From assembly GCA_900769525.1 (NCBI GenBank), contig CAAGGY010000036.1, positions 1-9,156 on the forward strand: DNA of 9,156 nt. Reading direction: 5' to 3'. The translations under genes were made by a program, and so were the position numbers. Positions within the stretch are counted from its first letter, which is position 1. The number at the start of each line of letters is the position of its first letter. Shown here piece after piece: positions 7,157 to 9,156 of this stretch. Below the pieces are notes generated by a model. It saw only the letters and a program-made list of their open reading frames with translations, did not search any database and was not told the origin of the DNA. The stretch is from an uncultured Alistipes sp. (lineage in GTDB: Bacteria > Bacteroidota > Bacteroidia > Bacteroidales > Rikenellaceae).

Positions 7157-8512
7157 ATGATTCACAACATTATAGACACAACAAACACAATCATCGCCCC
7201 AGCAACTGCTGCGGGCGGTGCTATTATGGTGACACGACTAAGTGGTTGCCAGGCTATTGAGATTGCCGACAAGATGTTTCGTGGTCGTAAAAAGCTTGTA
7301 GAGGCTGAGGGCTACACTCTGCACTACGGCACGATACGCAACGAGCAGGGCAATGTTGTTGACGATGTTGTGGTAGCGCTGTTTCGAGCCCCAAACTCAT
7401 ATACGGGCGACGATATTGTTGAGATTACCACTCATGGTTCAGAGCAGATTTGCACGGAGCTCCTACGCCTTGCTATAAGCTACGGAGCGACGATGGCTAC
7501 ACCTGGAGAGTTTACACGCCGAGCATTTCTTGCGGGAAAAATGGACCTTAGCCGAGCTGAGGCTGTGGCCGACGTCATCGCCTCCGACTCCGAGTGGTCA
7601 CATAATATCGCCTCTACACAGATGCGTGGAGGATACTCGTTAAAGCTTGCTGAGCTTCGTGGCGAGCTTATGCGCCTATGCTCACTCCTTGAACTTGAAC
7701 TCGACTTCTCAGAGGAGGATGTGGAGTTTGCTGAGCGTTCAACACTTAGAACGATGTTGTGCCAGGTAGAGCAGCAGGTGTCAATGCTTATCTCATCTTT
7801 TAGTGTAGGTAACGCCATTAAAAATGGTGTCAATGTGGCAATTGTAGGTGAACCAAATGTCGGCAAGAGCACCCTGCTTAACGCCCTTGTCGAGGATGAT
7901 AGAGCAATGGTTTCGGATGTTGCTGGAACAACTCGCGACACTATTGAGGCCACCACAACTATTGACGGCATACGCTTTCGATTTGTCGACACCGCAGGCC
8001 TTAGAGAGACCGATAATCAGCTTGAGCAGATGGGCATAACACGCACCTATCGAGCAATCGAGAATGCCCACGTCATACTGCATCTAACCTCAGCTGAGAA
8101 CCCAGAATTCCAAAATATTGAGCTTAACGAGAAACAAGCCTACATCAAGGTTATCAATAAAATAGATAAGATTACTTCAACTATTAATTTATCTATACAC
8201 AATACACTTACAATCTCCGCTAAAGAGGCTCAGGGAATAGATAAATTGCGCAAGAAGCTCCGCTCTACAATCGACACATCAGCGCTCAATCGCAATAGCG
8301 TGGTTGTGTCGAATATGCGCCACTATGCGGCACTTCAGAGCGCACATCAAGCCCTTGAATTGGCACTCACGGCGTTAGACAATGCCCTGCCCTCGGACCT
8401 AATTAGCGAAGATATCCGCCAGGTACTCCACCACCTCGGCGAGATCACGGGCGAAGTCACCTCCGACGACATCCTCCAAACCATCTTCTCCAAATTCTGC
8501 ATCGGCAAGTAA
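7157..8512 (+). CDS. mnmE: tRNA uridine-5-carboxymethylaminomethyl modification GTPase MnmE
   Basis: GTPase of 451 residues that works with MnmG (not in this window) to modify the wobble uridine (U34) of certain tRNAs. The N-terminal formyl-tetrahydrofolate-binding domain covers about 1-118 (TIIAPATAAGGAI, then GDDIVEITTHG and PGEFTRRAFLAGKMDL). The helical domain is interrupted by the G domain: G1 GEPNVGKS (231-238), G2 GTTRDT (257-262), G3 DTAG (278-281), G4 NKID (334-337) and G5 SAK (354-356). The C-terminus ends in FCIGK, with the catalytic cysteine C448. Nothing essential is missing. The base composition is uneven: codons from about 8099 to 8230 are AT-rich, whereas 23 of the last 31 codons end in C and none in T. 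It is the last gene of the parA operon, followed by a strong terminator. Confidence 0.97.
   Translation: MIHNIIDTTNTIIAPATAAGGAIMVTRLSGCQAIEIADKMFRGRKKLVEAEGYTLHYGTIRNEQGNVVDDVVVALFRAPNSYTGDDIVEITTHGSEQICTELLRLAISYGATMATPGEFTRRAFLAGKMDLSRAEAVADVIASDSEWSHNIASTQMRGGYSLKLAELRGELMRLCSLLELELDFSEEDVEFAERSTLRTMLCQVEQQVSMLISSFSVGNAIKNGVNVAIVGEPNVGKSTLLNALVEDDRAMVSDVAGTTRDTIEATTTIDGIRFRFVDTAGLRETDNQLEQMGITRTYRAIENAHVILHLTSAENPEFQNIELNEKQAYIKVINKIDKITSTINLSIHNTLTISAKEAQGIDKLRKKLRSTIDTSALNRNSVVVSNMRHYAALQSAHQALELALTALDNALPSDLISEDIRQVLHHLGEITGEVTSDDILQTIFSKFCIGK
8495..8512 (+). other. possible attachment-site core at the 3' end of mnmE (speculative)
   Basis: These 18 bases encode FCIGK plus the stop codon. 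From memory, the equivalent 18 bases of mnmE (trmE/thdF) are the attB core used by Salmonella genomic island 1 and relatives, which integrate there without destroying the gene. The candidate is suggested by the codon-composition switch just before it and the excisionase-like gene after it. No second copy is present in the 644 bases downstream, so it is unproven. Confidence 0.15.
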
Positions 8513-8586
8513 CTAACGCCCTCTAATGCACACCAACAAACGCTAACGCCTACAAATAGCAACAGAATTTCCTACAAAAATAGACG

Positions 8587-8626
8587 AAAAAATCCCGAAA
8601 GTTAGACTCGACTTTCGGGATTTTTT
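8587..8626 (+). terminator. rho-independent terminator closing the parA-mnmE operon
   Basis: Perfect 16-bp inverted repeat: A6 plus TCCCGAAAGT (8587-8602) pairs with ACTTTCGGGA plus T6 (8611-8626) around an 8-base loop. The A6 and T6 flanks make it functional in both directions, so it could also stop leftward transcription coming from the accessory side. It lies 74 bases after the mnmE stop. Confidence 0.95.
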
Positions 8627-8664
8627 ATGCCTTAATGTCTTCAACAAAAATATCTCGCCAAGTT

Positions 8665-8710
8665 TGCAGTGGAGTGCAATGAGGTGCAATGGAGTGCAAC
8701 GAGCTGCAAT
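8665..8710. repeat. decamer array with TGCA every 10 bp
   Basis: Four full units and one partial unit of a degenerate 10-bp repeat: TGCAGTGGAG, TGCAATGAGG, TGCAATGGAG, TGCAACGAGC and TGCAAT. The palindromic TGCA core starts at 8665, 8675, 8685, 8695 and 8705, so all five cores face nearly the same side of the helix. It could be a protein-binding array (operator or iteron-like) or a simple tandem repeat prone to copy-number change. No other copy is seen in the window. Confidence 0.75.
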
Positions 8711-8752
8711 AACAAGGCGAAGAGAATTGTACTTTCTACTAAAAAGGCATTG

Positions 8753-8788
8753 GTTGTCGGTGGCGAAAGTCGTTCACAACTTTTTTTT
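8753..8788 (+). terminator. orphan terminator or attenuator hairpin with GAAA tetraloop
   Basis: GTTGT (8753-8757) pairs with ACAAC (8776-8780). After one C-C mismatch, GGTGGC (8759-8764) pairs with GTCGTT (8769-8774) using several G-U pairs, closing a GAAA tetraloop (8765-8768). Eight Ts follow directly (8781-8788). The G-U pairs become mismatches on the minus strand, so the structure fits a + transcript. It lies after the operon terminator and before the HTH gene, with no recognisable gene upstream to terminate. It could be the end of a small RNA or an attenuator in the leader of the HTH gene. Confidence 0.5.
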
Positions 8789-8836
8789 ACAAAAAATCAC
8801 CAATTCTCAAACCTTCTTACTAATGCCCTTCTATAC

Positions 8837-8844
8837 TATATATG
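8837..8844 (+). promoter_or_regulatory. weak -7-like element before the HTH gene
   Basis: TATATATG matches five of the six fixed positions of TAnnTTTG and lies 27 bases before the ATG. There is no matching -33 box, and the region is AT-rich enough for this to be chance. Confidence 0.25.
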
Positions 8845-8871
8845 AATGTTTAATTCTAAAAAATAAAGATA

Positions 8872-9156
8872 ATGCAAGAAAAAACTTTATCATTTGAGCA
8901 GCTACCGGAGCTCATTCAAAATCTGGTAGAAAGAATTGAAGCACTTGAGAAGACGGTCCGTGAGAAACATCAACCCCTACCACTCGAAGGAGAGCTGATG
9001 AGCGTGGAAGATCTGTGCAAACTACTTGGTAAATCAAAATCCGCGGTATATCGAACGGTGAGGTATCGGGATATTCCGTATATCCGACAAGGCAATAGGC
9101 TTTATTTCGACCGAGCGACTATCAAAAAGTGGCTCGATAAGAAGCATCACTTAGAT
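8872..9156 (+). CDS. excisionase-type helix-turn-helix DNA-binding protein (3' end cut by window)
   Basis: The frame is open from the ATG at 8872 to the last base (95 residues, no stop). Residues 11-32 (LPELIQNLVERIEALEKTVREK) look like a short coiled coil for dimerisation. Residues 43-90 form a winged-helix HTH_17/excisionase-like domain: MSVEDLCKLLGKSKSAVYRTV, then a DIPYIRQGNRLYFDRATIKKWLDK wing and final helix. In Bacteroidales such proteins commonly sit at the start of integrative elements, next to an integrase or replication and mobilisation genes, acting as excisionase or local regulator. The seven arginine codons after residue 1 other than the single CGT are AGA, AGG, CGG or CGA, unlike the CGT/CGC of parA. 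The A-rich leader (AAAAAATAAAGATA) is typical of a real Bacteroidetes start. It could instead be a small chromosomal regulator. Confidence 0.82.
   Translation, partial: MQEKTLSFEQLPELIQNLVERIEALEKTVREKHQPLPLEGELMSVEDLCKLLGKSKSAVYRTVRYRDIPYIRQGNRLYFDRATIKKWLDKKHHLD

Larger units (their letters stand above)
8513..8871. other. intergenic region between mnmE and the HTH gene
   Basis: There is no convincing protein gene in these 359 bases. In order it holds an octamer CTAACGCC repeated at 8513-8520 and 8543-8550 (possibly chance), the operon terminator (8587-8626), the TGCA decamer array (8665-8710), a second hairpin with a T tract (8753-8788) and an AT-rich leader before the HTH gene. The TTG-initiated open frame at 8664-8897 crosses the repeat array and the hairpin and overlaps the HTH gene, and does not look like a gene. 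Confidence 0.6.

Noticed and set aside
7480..7992. Long antisense open frame opposite mnmE (and a similar one opposite parA at 2844-3329)
   Set aside because: Both are mirror frames of strongly coding genes, have no recognisable domain, and have no promoter or leader of their own.
8575..8652. Minus-strand -7-like boxes (CAAAAATA at 8575-8582 and 8645-8652)
   Set aside because: They match the consensus only through A runs, have no -33 partner, and would transcribe into the terminator or antisense to mnmE with no gene to express.
8664..8897. 77-residue open frame with a TTG start between mnmE and the HTH gene
   Set aside because: It runs through the decamer array and the hairpin with its T tract, overlaps the start of the well-supported HTH gene in another frame, and shows no domain.

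Overview
The window looks like a piece of a Bacteroidales (Bacteroidetes) chromosome. The reasons are the gene order (dnaE-trxA; parA-parB-DUF5683-LysM lytic transglycosylase), a DUF5683 protein (a family typical of this phylum), A-rich leaders without clear Shine-Dalgarno sites, and Bacteroidetes-type -7 promoter elements (TAnnTTTG). I cannot name a genus. Most of the window is ordinary core genome; I do not see a complete new system. The unusual material is in the last 700 bases.

Left part (1-1576): the 3' end of dnaE (DNA polymerase III alpha; the start lies outside the window), followed after 17 bases by a thioredoxin gene and a strong hairpin terminator. A CPBP (CAAX-like) intramembrane protease gene comes in from the opposite strand and ends just beyond that terminator.

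Middle (2387-8626): a short divergent promoter region separates the protease gene from a rightward five-gene run: parA, parB, a DUF5683 membrane protein, a MltD-like lytic transglycosylase with LysM domains, and mnmE. The gaps are only 22, 29, 5 and 9 bases. No terminator is visible inside the run and a perfect 16-bp inverted repeat closes it, so it is probably one operon. It would combine chromosome segregation, envelope/peptidoglycan work and tRNA wobble-uridine modification. The DUF5683 protein appears internally duplicated.

Right edge (8513-9156): a 359-base gene-poor stretch holds the operon terminator, an array of five TGCA-centred decamers spaced exactly 10 bp, and a second terminator-like hairpin with a GAAA tetraloop and eight Ts that follows no recognisable gene. 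Then comes a gene, cut by the window end, for an excisionase-type helix-turn-helix protein whose arginine codons differ from those of the core genes. Together with a change in codon composition at the 3' end of mnmE (a known integration target in other bacteria), this suggests the start of an accessory or mobile region, but no integrase or second attachment site is visible here.
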